The position numbers and the translations under genes were made by a program. Positions 48,971 to 61,190 of a DNA stretch of 64,000 bases are shown here, one piece after another. The stretch spans positions 71,973,660 through 72,037,659 of the forward strand of contig NW_022098069.1 in the NCBI RefSeq assembly GCF_002288925.2, written 5' to 3'. How positions within the stretch are numbered: position 1 is the stretch's first letter; each line of letters begins with the position of its first letter. The notes under the pieces are model-generated. The model saw nothing but the letters and a program-made list of their open reading frames with translations, was not told the origin of the DNA and ran no database searches. The stretch is from Delphinapterus leucas. Its lineage: Eukaryota; Chordata; Mammalia; Artiodactyla; Monodontidae.

Positions 48971-49164
48971 AAAAATGTGTGTGTATGCATGTATATGAAG
49001 AGTTACTGTCCTTTTTACTCTCTCATTCTCATGTTCACTTTCTTCACCCATCAGCTCTAAAGCTAGCTCAATAATAAGGACGTAATTACAGGAAGAACCT
49101 CCATGAGAAAGCCCATCTCAAAGTTACATATCTTCTCAGAAAAAAGGAGCCATCCTTTCTGATG

Positions 49165-49365
49165 GTAAACTTGGAGAGTGTGTATTGTACAGCACAGGGA
49201 AATATAGCCATTATTTTGTAGTGACTTTAAATGGAGTATAATCTATAAAAATGTCAGATCTCTAGGTTGTACACCTGTAGCTAATATAATGGTGTGAATC
49301 AACAATAGTGCAATAAATACTGCAATAAAAAATTGAAAAACATAAAATTAAAAAACCAAATATAT
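49165..49365 (+). mobile_element. Second L1 3'-end fragment
   Basis: 'attgtacagcacagggaaatatagcc' and 'gtgactttaaatggagtataatc' repeat the 3'UTR text already seen at 48855-48920, so this is a separate tail or a duplication. The 200 bases between the two show nothing recognisable. Confidence 0.7.
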
Positions 49366-50690
49366 ATATATGTCATTTTTAAACATTGATTTAATGTGAA
49401 AAGAGCCTTTACCAAAAGTTTATATTCAATAGAAGATTAAATTATGTGTTAAAATGGATTCTGCAAGGAACTCAACAATTCTGTTATCTTAGAAAAAATA
49501 AAGGTTATAAATTTTTTAAATGTCCAACTAGGCTACATTTTTTGTTTTTGCTTCTTCTTTGTTTTTAGTACAAAAAAAATAAGATTTTATATATAACCAT
49601 ATTCTGATGATATAAAAAGCTAACAGTCCATTTTATAATTTTATTATATTTTTGTGAATTAGAGTCATTATCAATAGAAATTAAGATTTTTCTTTGCTAT
49701 GTGTATCTCCTTTCTCTATGAATTTTAAAATTCTATAATGATGTCTATCAAATTCTAAAATAATATAATAATTAAAATACTCAGTTAAGTTAGAGTGAGT
49801 AGTACAATGTAGATCAGAAAAGTAATTTCTTCATTTAACCTTAATTTATAATGAATAAGTCAAACTGGTTTATGTAGTGGCCTACTTTAGGAGTATCAAA
49901 CTGATAGTGTTGACATTTAATCAATATCAAATCCTTTGAATTACTGTATTTCTACTTATTTTTTACCTCTCATAACATTCTTAAAATTTAATCTGCATCA
50001 TAATGTAATAAATACCTTCATATGTTATACATTTAACTTACTAGTTAATAATTTGAAATTTTGCAATTAGCTATCATATTAACATCATCCAGTATATACT
50101 CAGTGTTAAATTAGTTAATTGATACACCTTGATATTTTGGAAAATTGAAGGCTCATTGAAAACAAGAACTAATATTCACAGACTGTTTGCAATGTGCCTG
50201 GGTGCTTAATAAATCCTCAGAACAAACCTATGATAGATAGATAGATAGATAGATCTCTCTTCATTTTATAAATGAGGAACCTAAATTACCACAAGACTAT
50301 TAATAAAGATTACCCTCTGATCCTCTGTTTGCTAAGAGGTTTATTGAAGCCTAGAAAACTTCATTCTCTCAAAGGCTAACACTTTATTGAATCATGTAAA
50401 CTCATGATACAAATTATAAGTTTTCCATTTAAAAGTCTTGTATTCTGAGAAGTTATAACTAGACTCTTGAAATATGGTGTTTCTTAGATAAGCACTTTGA
50501 CAAAAAGTAGGAGGAGATAGGAATATAGATTAGCAGTTTATCCATATTAAGGATAGGTTCCATTCAGACCCTACACTTTGAGTAAAAATGGATGTTCATA
50601 ACGGAATTACTACAGATTTTAAACCAAGCTAAAGGACTGTCAAACAAAATTAGTTCTATATTTTACCATTAAAACCATAACTTCCAAACA
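49366..50690. other. No gene seen; unique AT-rich DNA
   Basis: Nothing recognisable except a short (GATA)n at about 50230-50253. Confidence 0.6.
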
Positions 50691-50699
50691 ACCTGGAAG

Positions 50700-51160
50700 G
50701 CCAGGATTAATTTAAAGTTCTCAGGCTCCTCAGGTATCTGTGCTTGAATGTGTTGGCCAGGGGAGAGCTGGACTCCAGCTCCATTTCTTCCGCCCACAGC
50801 TTGCTCCCACTGTCTTCCAATAACTGGCCTTTTCTTATTCCTGGAGGGACCTCATGCTCACAAGTGTGAACATCCCAGCTGTTACTTCTAGGCTCCATCA
50901 AACAGCTTCTTTATGGAGCCTCCCCTTGGCCATTCTTTGGGCTTAGAAGTGTGTACACTTCAGTGTGTTCTGCCCTAAGGAGGAGAGACTCAAAGAAGAG
51001 GCCCAAACAGGAACTGGGAACAAGGTCTGGGCATTTAGGCAAGGACTTTTAAGGTCCTGGATACCTAGAACATGGCCCAGAATGGGAACATGTGGACTTT
51101 GGTTGGTCATGACTTGTTGGCTTTAAAGGTTCCTCCCAGGGCATGGCCTCTGGTATAAAG
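50700..51160. other. GC-richer patch of unknown nature
   Basis: About 460 bases clearly richer in G+C than the surroundings, ending near a TATA-like 'ggtataaagatgg' at 51150-51162. It could be an old LTR or another fossil. I cannot assign a family, and the open frame at 50707-50901 on the minus strand has no recognised motif. Confidence 0.35.
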
Positions 51161-51333
51161 ATGGTAATGTTTAAACTATGTATTAAATGTAACCATATTT
51201 TCTTACCCTATTTGCTGATATTGTCCATGAGTCCTAACTAACATAAATAAGTGATTGGACACATGGATCATCATCATCATCATCTTTCTAACAACCAATT
51301 CTCCTCACGAGCATCAATTCACATATCTTGGAG

Positions 51334-51373
51334 AACTTGCTATCCTCTATTTTAACTTGCTATCCTCTATTTT
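51334..51373 (+). repeat. Perfect 20-bp tandem duplication
   Basis: aacttgctatcctctatttt occurs at 51334-51353 and again at 51354-51373. A short (ATC)n lies nearby at about 51267-51282. Confidence 0.9.
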
Positions 51374-51374
51374 A

Positions 51375-54300
51375 ACCATCACTATACAGTGGGGGCTGTT
51401 CTTTCTGCCACAGGTCTAAGGATGCACACATAATCCATCCTGACATAGGATTAGGTAAGGAGAATAGGTCTCTTTGAAGTAGAGAAACTTTAAGGTATGA
51501 GATGGGAGGGAGCTATCTGGAAAGCCATTATTTTCAACCCTCTGAATAAAAATCTAAGAAAATGTTGCCAGTATGCAGAAGAAAGCAGGGAAGGGAGATG
51601 GTAAGTTCCAAACAATGTCCCTGATCCTCTTAGGACTGAGCCAAGCCTCAACATGGTGCTTTTCTCCAAGGCATGGAGACCTTATAAAACAATCCACTCG
51701 GGTTGTTCAAGACCCTAAATTATCCGGACATTATCAAAAGAAAGTATGAGAACTGTAGATATAGCCATCGGCTTATTAAAGAAAATCTCCCCTTTGTTTT
51801 ATCTGAGAATATCATTTATTTTGCACTAGTTTGAGAGCAGCTTGCTTCTCAATACTGTGACAGATTTTCAATCTGTAACCTGTGAGTGCAGGGGATCCCT
51901 GTGAGTGCTAGAGGCCATATGGTGCTTCTCTGCAGTCATATGGAAACCCAGCTGGGCCACCTAAAGATTTATGATCAATTATCTATGCTCAAAGGCCATA
52001 AAGCCATTGAACAATGGCTCTTTCTGAGTTGTTATGTGAGGAAAATAAGCAGCTATTGTAGAGTTCCTTTGTCGACAGAAGAAGTTATTAACTCAAATTA
52101 CACAAGTTTATACTTCAAACGGGCTCTTCAGCTGATAATAAAATATTAGGTGCTTTGAAAGAAGTTTTAGTCTTCAAATAATAAACATATCCACAGACAC
52201 AAACACACACAGAACACACACTTGCACCCACATACGTAAACACTATCAAACTTTCTGGTATGATTTAGTAAACTCTACCCTAGGACATATGTATGAAAAT
52301 AATGATTTTTAAATGGTTCCCTCCTATACTTTCATGATTATTTTATTCTAAGTGGGAACAGTCTGGAAAATATTTTATGAATTGAATTCTCATTTTTGAG
52401 TCTTGCTATCATCTAATTATCTATTGTCCTCTCCAATTTGATGGCTAACAGATCTGGGGAAAATACTGTGTTCTCTCAGGTTCTCCTTAATATAAAGATT
52501 ACTCAGTTTATTGGTAATTTTTTCACATGTTTATTGTGCCCATTGGCATGTGCGCATGTTTTATTTCCACATTGTTCCAGGAGGAATTTGAGAAAGAATC
52601 TTTATAACCTACTTTTACTAGTTTGAGTAAAAGTTTTATTTATTAGTACTTCATTTCCAATATTGGTATTCTGAAGAGAGTTGTCCCTTTATAAGAAGAA
52701 TGAAAAATAGTTACTTCTAACTCTGTTGCTCAGAAAGGATGCACGTAGAATGATGGAAAGACTTAAAATGAGACTGAGGCAGAATTAGAATTAGGGCCAT
52801 TAATTTTCTAATCTTCTAATTTTTCAGGATGAAAATCTGGGATTAAAAAATAAACTCATCTGTTACATTGCATCAAATGTCACATTTGAATTATTTACCT
52901 CCGAAGCTTCTATATATTAGAATAAACTCTGTGCTATAAACTATATTTAAGTGTCTGATATATTTATCATTGTGAATTTATGACGTAGAGTCATTTAAGT
53001 TTACTGACATACTAATACACTGCATAAACCCCAGCTGATGGTTTTATATTGTAAATACAGCTTTGCTTGTTTTATTTTTATAATGAATCTCTACAAGGGT
53101 CCTTAATTATGATTAATCATAAGAGCTCAAATGAACTACAATATGGACAGGATTTTTTTGACAAAATCTTGAACAATTAATAATTATTTATGCCCTGCCC
53201 ACTTCAACAAAAGAATCAGACTAATGTCTCAATATCACTACAGAGAAAATGAAAATCTATTTTATAAGTAATTTAAAAGTCTATTTCTGTCAAAACAAGA
53301 ATCAAACTTTGAATTTTGATAGTTTCTTTTTTTAATTAATGGAAGTTTCTGGTGATATACTGCCGATGAACATATTCTGAGCTTATAAATTACATATTAC
53401 ATTTTTCTAGACTATTGTTAATAACCAAACATTCAAATACAGCCAAAACAAATATTATTTTCACTAGCTTATAAAATTACTAAATTCAATATGAGTAGTT
53501 TGTTTTCTATAAGTATCAAAAAGAGTGAGAGAACTTTTAAAAATGTGCACAGATGTTAAACATTAATACTAATATTAGTATGTTATCAAGGTTATAAAAG
53601 TATTAGAAAATTCAATGATGTTTTTCTATAGATAGTTACTTAACAGTATTAATGAGTTTTCCAGTGTCTTTCATCTTTACATAAGGAAAACATTTGTTTC
53701 TAAAAATTTACACTGAGCATGGATTTGACTCAGAAACAAACAAAAACAAGTGACACGAAACTCCAGAGGTTTCTCCACTGCACTATGATTTTTTGTTATC
53801 TTTATTGTTTGTGGGTTGTTATAACAGGGGAGATTGTTAATCAGGAAGAGAAGAAAGATGTGAACGGGTGATTTCCAGAAAATTACTGATACAACTATTA
53901 ATCTATAAGGATATGTATGACCTTTATCTAATCCCCAGTCTTCCCTAAATACATCTGTTATTATCAAAAGAACTTCTTAGCTGTAGAAAGTCTGTATTAT
54001 GTGGAATAATAATGGCAGAATTCTTCTCAAAAAATATACAGTCAGTGTGACAAAACAGACTTAGTGAGTAAATAGTAAAGTTGTCCTCTAGACAAAATTT
54101 ATCATCACATACCTATATGTACACAATAATATCAAATCCAAGGGGGAATTAGGAACGTTGATTAAGGTCTGTAAAATACTTTGAAATTAATTGTTATTTA
54201 TGCCTTGTTTAATTAGAAAATATAATTTGTGTTTACTTTTAGATTTTCAGAGTACTAAAACTATTTTATGTATGCCTGAAAGCTTTAACTTGGAAAAGCT

Positions 54301-54700
54301 TTAGTGTTTATTCTAATTGCTATCTGGTCTTTGACCTTTATTGCACTGCTAAATCAATGAAACAAGTTAAAAAATTAATTCAGATTTTGGGACATAGCAG
54401 TGTTATAAAAACAATGCCTAAAATTATAATGATTAAGGATGCACATTTTTAAAACTCCAAAATATAATTAGGAAAGATAAAAATGATATCCAAGGCTTAC
54501 ATATTTTTGCACTCCTTCAGTAAAATCAGAATAATGAGCTCCCTGTAGTCATTAAAAAATATGAGAGGCGATTTAATTGTTTTGGGGGCTCCCAACCTGA
54601 TACTTATCCTATAACTACAGCTCAGACAAAGAGTATTTATCATGGACCACAAGAAGTGAACCTGTAAAATCTATAGAGTAAAATGATATAAATCACCAGG
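51375..54700. other. No gene seen; unique AT-rich DNA
   Basis: No supported gene. The open frames at 51886-52149, 52438-52626 and 53677-53967 have no recognised domains. Confidence 0.6.
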
Positions 54701-54701
54701 C

Positions 54702-54961
54702 AGTAAATAGTCACTGGACCTCTGGATTTTTAGAATTCCTATTCTTCAGTGAAGCAATATGAACTCTACACGAATGGTAGAAGAAAAATTTAATGATCTA
54801 GAATAGAGATGACAAACTGGTGGATTAAGAGAGTAAATATTCACTGGACTTATGGGGTTTAAAACATTCTCATTTCTTTAATGAAGCAAATGAATTCTCT
54901 ATATGGTTGAAATATATACAAGGATGATCTATCAAAGAGGTTGCACACCGGTGACCTGAGG
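54702..54961 (+). repeat. Diverged tandem duplication, period about 130 bp
   Basis: agtaaatagtcactggacct at 54702 recurs as agtaaatattcactggactt at 54832. Downstream pieces also pair (gacaaactggtgga with gcacaccggtgacc). The copies are clearly related but diverged. Family unknown. Confidence 0.6.
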
Positions 54962-55149
54962 GATTTAACTTAAAACTGTGCTGCGTTTACACTGAATTGA
55001 GTAAGTAGGCAGTGTTGTTTCCAAATTGAACTTCATTGGCAGCATTTAAAAATCTTTAGTTTTCCTATAAAAATCAATTTTCTAATTTATGTTAAAATTG
55101 AAAGGCTCTGGTCACATGGTACCTCATTAACACACAGTGACGATCCATT

Positions 55150-55164
55150 AAATCTGTGGAGCAC
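55150..55164. repeat. Target-site duplication of the short L1 at 55165-55393
   Basis: aaatctgtggagcac at 55150-55164 and 55394-55408, a perfect match. Confidence 0.9.
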
Positions 55165-55393
55165 TAGCTATCTACCTTACATTTGTTAGTGTATATATGT
55201 CCATGCACAGGGATATCAGCTCGGTGCTTTGTGACAACCTGGAGGGGTGGGATAGGGAGGGTGGGAGGGAGGGAGATGCAAGAGGGAAGAGATATGGGAA
55301 CATATGTATATGTATAACTGATTCACTTTGTTATAAAGCAGAAACTAACACACTATTGTAAAGCAATTATACCCCAATAAAGATGTTAAAAAA
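55165..55393 (+). mobile_element. Short twin-primed L1 (5' inversion)
   Basis: The 3' part (55206-55393) is sense L1 3'UTR ending 'caattataccccaataaag' plus an A run. The first 41 bases (55165-55205) are the reverse complement of L1 3'UTR text found at 41620-41660 in L1-E. Inversion of the 5' end with loss of a few bases between the two parts is the standard outcome of twin priming. A perfect 15-bp TSD confirms one insertion event. Confidence 0.9.
55242..55274 (+). other. G-quadruplex-capable tract in a short L1 3'UTR
   Basis: Repeated G runs (ggaggggtgggatagggagg and following), homologous to the tracts at 14447-14475 and 41716-41746. Confidence 0.6.
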
Positions 55394-55408
55394 AAATCTG
55401 TGGAGCAC

Positions 55409-56925
55409 CTGCATCTTAGGGTGCATATTACCTTCTACCATACCTTTTACCTCTCCTTCTTTGAGATATGAAGGTTAAATTTCACATGGAACTGCCTGAA
55501 AACCTTCCCTGCCTATCTACCAACTCAGTTTATTCCATATTCTGTACTATATTCATGGCAATTACCACTATTGAAAATATCTTCTTTGCTTACTTGTTAA
55601 TGAATGGTCAAATTTTTATGAAACATAAACACCAAAGTGTAGGGATGTTGTCTGTCTACTTCCTTAGCATATTCCCCAGGACCAAGAATAAAACCTGGTG
55701 TATAGAGGATTCTAAATAATAATTCTTAAGTGCTTATGATGTGGCTGTTGTCCTTTATGTGCAAGATGGTCTGTTGTTTTGCTCAGGTTAAATAAAAAAT
55801 ATCAAATTCTCCTTGTGGTTAAAACTCCATCACAAATAGGAAATACAAAATTTACAAAAGTTCTATGTATTACTTATATTTGACTTGCTTCACATTTTTT
55901 TATCTTCTTTTTTAGAGTTTTTTAAAGAACCACTCCCACTTGAAGCAAACAATTATACCACTGCCCTTAATCAAATAATATATTTCCTTTTGATTTATAA
56001 GTCTATATTTATAATATATCAATCTTTATAAACAATTGTCTGTTCAAATGATTTTCACATCCTTTAAACAGTAGTATTTTAAAAATCATTACAGCTTTAT
56101 CATACACTGTTTCACATTCATTATTCTTATGTAGAACTTTTTTTATAATATTACCTCTTTACCTTGTTAATTTTCCCAAGTTGAGTAAAAAATGAGTGCC
56201 AGAAATGCAACACATTTACTTATTAGACTCAACTTATTCTATTCACATTATTATCTCCAGCATTTCACATTATTACATTAATTTCATGAAATAGATCATA
56301 TACCAGTTTGATGAAAGTTATCAATTTTGTTTCATATATTTGTAGGCAAATATTTTAATAGATCTATGTTAATTCCTTTGTCTCTTCTAGCTTTTGATTC
56401 ATGTGATTATTAATAATAGTATCTCTTGGTTTTCAACATAATTGCCCTATTCCAGAAATCAAGTATAATTTTAACTATTGAGCTAAAGTGGTACCCATCC
56501 TCATTTTATGAAGGTATCTTTGTCCTCTTAATATATTTTTGTGACTATTGTAAGAAATTGATTAAAATGTTTCAGGGAAAGATAACCTATACTAATTTAT
56601 GTGAAACAATTAAAAATGATAGATATTGGGATAAAGAGGTACACATATGGCATATTTTGGGTAGAACGTTTAAACACAAGTATTGTGTTATTATATTAAG
56701 ACATCTGGTTTCAATATATTATTTTAAATTATTGATGTCTTACTAAAATCAAAGTACAATAGAATAATTGAAATAAATCCATATGTTAAATTATTTGATG
56801 AATTGAAAAATAGCTCAAATAATCTAAGAAGTGTGTTTCTTTCTTATGTTGATTTTAGATTAATTATTTATTTAATTATAAATAATATACCAAATAAAAA
56901 CTTGATAAAAGTCCAATTTCAATTT
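55409..56925. other. No gene seen; unique AT-rich DNA
   Basis: Open frames at 55468-55719 and 56426-56746 have no recognised domain. No clear repeat. Confidence 0.55.
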
Positions 56926-56929
56926 CCAA

Positions 56930-59440
56930 TTCTGGCCAAGATGGACTTTCCCTCAGAATCTCACTACTACAACTAAAATAACACAATCATAAGGAGCATA
57001 ACACAAACCTTGGACTGAACAATCATAGGAAGACTCAGAAAGGTGGAAAGAAGAAAGTGACTTGCCTAGAGACCCCAGGGCTTGAGGAAGAACTCATCAC
57101 TGAGTTCCCTGGGTTTACTTACTATCTCTCATATAGCTCAGATAGGGTGCTGCAAAAGCCTCCAACCTGGAACTGACAACAGGCAAAGATGAAAGTTCCA
57201 CAGAAAGCCTGGAAAATGGTGGTCTGGTAACACTCCACCCCAGGAACATACCAGTGGACACTACCACCTCCATGATTTCAGTGATGGAGGAACAGGAAGA
57301 ACTGATTGTCCATCTCCCTCCTAGTAGAAGCAGGGTAATACCAGCAGAGTCTAATGGTGAGGTAAGCCTCTACTTACAAGGCAGCAAAGTGCATAACAAT
57401 ACAGTGTGGGGTGGGGCTTGTCATCACTATGTTTCATGGCTCCACTCCCACCCCAACTGTCGGTAGGACCTAGGCAGGAGTGGAGCCTCCACCCCTCCGT
57501 GCATTAATGAGAATGAATAAGGCATTGTGAACTGAGGGTAGGTAACACTCCACTTTCTCACTAACTTTGTTGTCAGCAGGACCCAGTTGGGGACCTGAAC
57601 GCTGACACATCCCCATCAGTAAGGAGACTGAAAAAGGTTTAGGAAGCAGGGTCAACTCTGATTCCTTCTACTGACTCCAGCATCTGTAGGTGCCAATGGA
57701 GGTTTATAAATAAATCAACATACGTTTCTAAAAAGAAAAAAAAGGTCTAGTATTCCCCCCAACATAAGAAAAGATAAACAGAAGGACAAGAAACTAATAA
57801 AACAAACAGAAAACAAATGATAAAATGAAAAATTAAAGCCATAAAATATCAATAATTACCTTAAATATAAATGGTTTAAATACACCAGTTGAAAGACAGA
57901 GATTGGCAGAATGTATTTTAAAAACTAGACCCAACTGTGTGCAATTTACAGGAAATTCACTACAGATTCAATGACAAAGGTAAAATGCAAGTAGAAATAT
58001 GGGGAAAGATACATCATGCAAACATTATTTTTTAAAAACAGGAGTGGATATGATATATCGAATAAAATAAACTTCAAACTAAAGATAATTCTTAGAGATG
58101 AAGAGGAATATTACATAATGATATTAGAATCCATCTACCAAAAAGACATAATGAACCTAAATGTTAATGCCCAAAACAACAAAGCTTTAAAATATATGAA
58201 GCAAAGACTGATAAGGCAGAATGGAGAAATAAATGTATCAATCAATAGCAAATATGTGATAACAAAAATTAAAGACACAATACTATTTACAATTGTTCCA
58301 AAGAAAATGGAATACCTAGGTATAAGTCTAACAAAACAGGAATATGATTTGTGTGTTTAAAATTACTAAATGGTCATGAAAGAAAATTTAAAAGGCCCAA
58401 GTAAACTGAGACACACATAATGCTCATGTATAAGAAGACTCAACATAGGAAAGATTTAATTCTCCTCACATTGAAATACAGGATTAATGCATTTCCTATA
58501 TATATATATTAAAAAAGGACTGTTTTATGTAGACACAAACAAACTTATTTCAAAATTTATACAGGAAGTCAGAGGCCCAATACATCTAAAACAATCTTGA
58601 AAAAGAAGAATAAAGGAGGGGAAATTACTCTTCCCAATATTAAATCTTACTACTAAATTCTTTTCCTTAGAAAATAATTAAAAGATGCAACTGTAGATAT
58701 CATCTCTTTTTCAAACATTTTACGTCTGTTACTGCAATGTTCTGTTCATGTTCTACTAATTTTCGGAAAGGGAATAGCCATATAAATTATTTTTCTTTTG
58801 TTATTATTTCTCTGTAAGTTGTATTTGTTCATATTTAAAGAGAAAAAACAAGCTTATAAAAAAAAATTACAGAAAACAATGGTACTGGTATAACAATAGA
58901 CAAACAGATCGGTGGAACAGGATAGAGAACTCTAAAACTGACCACATTAATATCCCTAAATGATTTTTGACAGAGGTGCAAAAGTATTTCGATGGAGGAA
59001 AGATATCCTTTTCAACAAATGATGCTAGAGCTATTGGAAATTTATAGGGAAAAAAAAGTCAACCTAAGTTTCACACATTAGCATACAAAATTAACTTAAA
59101 ATAGATAACAGGCAATATAATATATAGAACTATAAAAACCTTTAGAAAAAAAGATTGGAGTAAAATTTTGAGCTCTAGGGCTAGACAGGAGTCTTAGACT
59201 TGACACCAAAGCATGTCCTATAAACATAAATACAGATAAACTGGACCTTATAAAAATTACAAACTTACTCTACAAAAACCCATTGAAGAGAAAAATATAA
59301 GCTGCAGCCTAAGAGAAACTATTTATAAACCACCTATCTAATATAGAAATTGTATCTGGAATATATAAAGAACTCTCCAAACTCAACTTTAAAAAAATCC
59401 AATTTGGAAATGAATAAAAATCATGAGCAGATATTTCACA
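56930..59440 (+). mobile_element. Ancient L1, degraded
   Basis: Begins with an L1-like 5'UTR phrase 'ccaagatggactttccctca'. A GC-richer section follows to about 57650. ORF2 text begins near 57850 ('atcaataattaccttaaatataaatgg') and jumps, with internal deletions, to RT/C-terminal text at 58265-58650. After about 200 unrelated bases it reaches 'acaatggtactggtataacaatagacaaac' and related text at 58875-59440. It is far more diverged than the other L1s here. Confidence 0.72.
58016..58360 (+). pseudogene. Ancient L1 ORF2 remnant with internal deletion
   Basis: Endonuclease-region text ('DEEEYYIMILESIYQKDIMNLNVNAQN') runs straight into RT-region text ('TKIKDTILFTIVPKKMEYLGISLTKQ'), so most of the reverse transcriptase is missing. 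The remaining open frame of 114 codons is accidental. Confidence 0.7.
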
Positions 59441-60475
59441 ATCTCACACTCTTCTCTGACTTCAGAAAACTCTTTCTCTGTGCCCCTGAGAATTTATCAC
59501 AATTATGGGAAAAGTCCCCTATACAATAATCCCCACTCTGAGTGTTCTCTCCACCTTCTTACCCACAGCAGGCTGATCAACATGATCCCACTGTTCACAG
59601 ATTAGGGTGCATAAATCACAACTCTCTTAAGTGTGTATAGGATAGGTGTTCTTTCCCAAACTCTATTCCCATAAACCTGGAGATGGAGCATATATCCTCC
59701 AGGCTCCTCATTGCTGCCACTTGCATACAGTTTTCTGTGTCTTTTAAAGCCTTCAACTCCCTGGAATTATAGGTCACTTCCTTTACAATGATTGAAGATT
59801 TTAACATTCGAATTCACCCCCGATTCTTCCATAATTTATGATTTCAGTATCAACATATCAGATCCTTTCAGTACCCTGGTCTTTTATGATCTTGGCTTCT
59901 TTTCCTGTATGCCATCTCAGCTACTCATTTATATGATGAAATATGAAAAACTGTTATTTATAATGAGTGCACCCACACCAGTTTTCTCTATTGCCCTACT
60001 CTCTGGACCACAGCTGTATGTCTGTTCAATATTCTCCCTCTAACATCCCAATTCCAATAAATATTCAAATGTAATGGGACCTATAATTTATTAAACATTT
60101 TCATTCTCTTCCAAATTGAACTCACTTTTTTTAACTTAGCCTTTAGAAGTTCCTCCTCGCATCCATCTTTGACCCTGGTGTGCTAGAACCAGCTCCTACT
60201 GCCTCCCAAGAGCCATCCCATCCTGCCTCACTTACAGTGGTGTCAAGCTGATAGCTTAAATATTTACACCACATAGTCTGTAAACATCTGCTAGTACATG
60301 ACTGCCTTCAAATCCCTTATGCTTATACTCATTCACATTTCCCTGACAACAATGTGGCCATGCATATGGATCTGGCGTTATCTTCTCTGCATCTTGATCT
60401 CTGCCTTTCTATCTCTCACCATATATACTTCATTTTTTTTATAACCCTGTCTCTATATTTTAAAGTTATTTGTTC
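59441..60475. other. Unassigned; possibly an old repeat
   Basis: No supported gene. The segment at 59690-59990 has an old repeat-like texture, but I cannot name a family. The open frame at 59792-60043 has no recognisable domain. Confidence 0.35.
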
Positions 60476-60479
60476 AATT

Positions 60480-60655
60480 ATGTACAGTCTACCTCCACCT
60501 ATGAAAATATAACCTCCACAAAAGGAGGTATTTGTTTTTTCAACTTATCTCCCCTCTGCTGTATAAAAAATAATATAGACTAGTTCCTGGCATATTAATA
60601 TTAATAACAAATCTTGATATATTTTATTGAATTAATTATTGAATTAAATGATATC
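60480..60655 (+). repeat. Possible L2 3'-end fossil
   Basis: 'gaaaatataacctccacaaa', 'actagttcctggcatattaa' and 'attgaattaattattgaattaaatga' resemble an L2 tail in order, but they are strongly diverged. Confidence 0.45.
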
Positions 60656-60879
60656 AAGACTTTTGAAACATTTTAACTACCTATGTAATACGCACAATTC
60701 CTTATTTTTTAATATAATATTTGATTTGAAGAATATATATAATATATAATCATAAGGTATAAAAAGAACGATAAGCTCCTATGAAATATCCCCAATTTAA
60801 AGTACTACCAACCCAGTATTTTTCTCATCTATTCCATTCCTTTGTTTCCCCTCTTTGGTAACAATTAAATTAAATAGAT

Positions 60880-61190
60880 GTTTGCTATTACTATAAGTTT
60901 AAAAAGTAGTTTCATCATAAAAAGATACTGTTTGATTTTTAAGTTAGGTAGAAATGATATACCATGTGTAATCTTCAAGAGCTAGCTTTTTTTCATTCTC
61001 ATATGTGTTTTAAAATTTAAAGTGTTGTATATAGCTGTCATTTATTTTCAATAAGTGCTTCATGCTTTCCTTAGCCACTTTAAAGTAGACTGTTATTTTA
61101 TGCGTTTGCAGTTTTTGGTATTGTGAAGAATACTGCTAAGAAAATTCTTGTAAATATTTCCTGGTACATATTTCCAAGATTTACTCTAGA
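60880..61190 (-). repeat. Possible antisense ancient L1 3' scrap
   Basis: 'gcagtttttggtattgtgaagaatactgct' followed by 'attcttgtaaatatttcctgg' resembles the reversed 3'UTR of old L1s. Edges uncertain. Confidence 0.4.
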
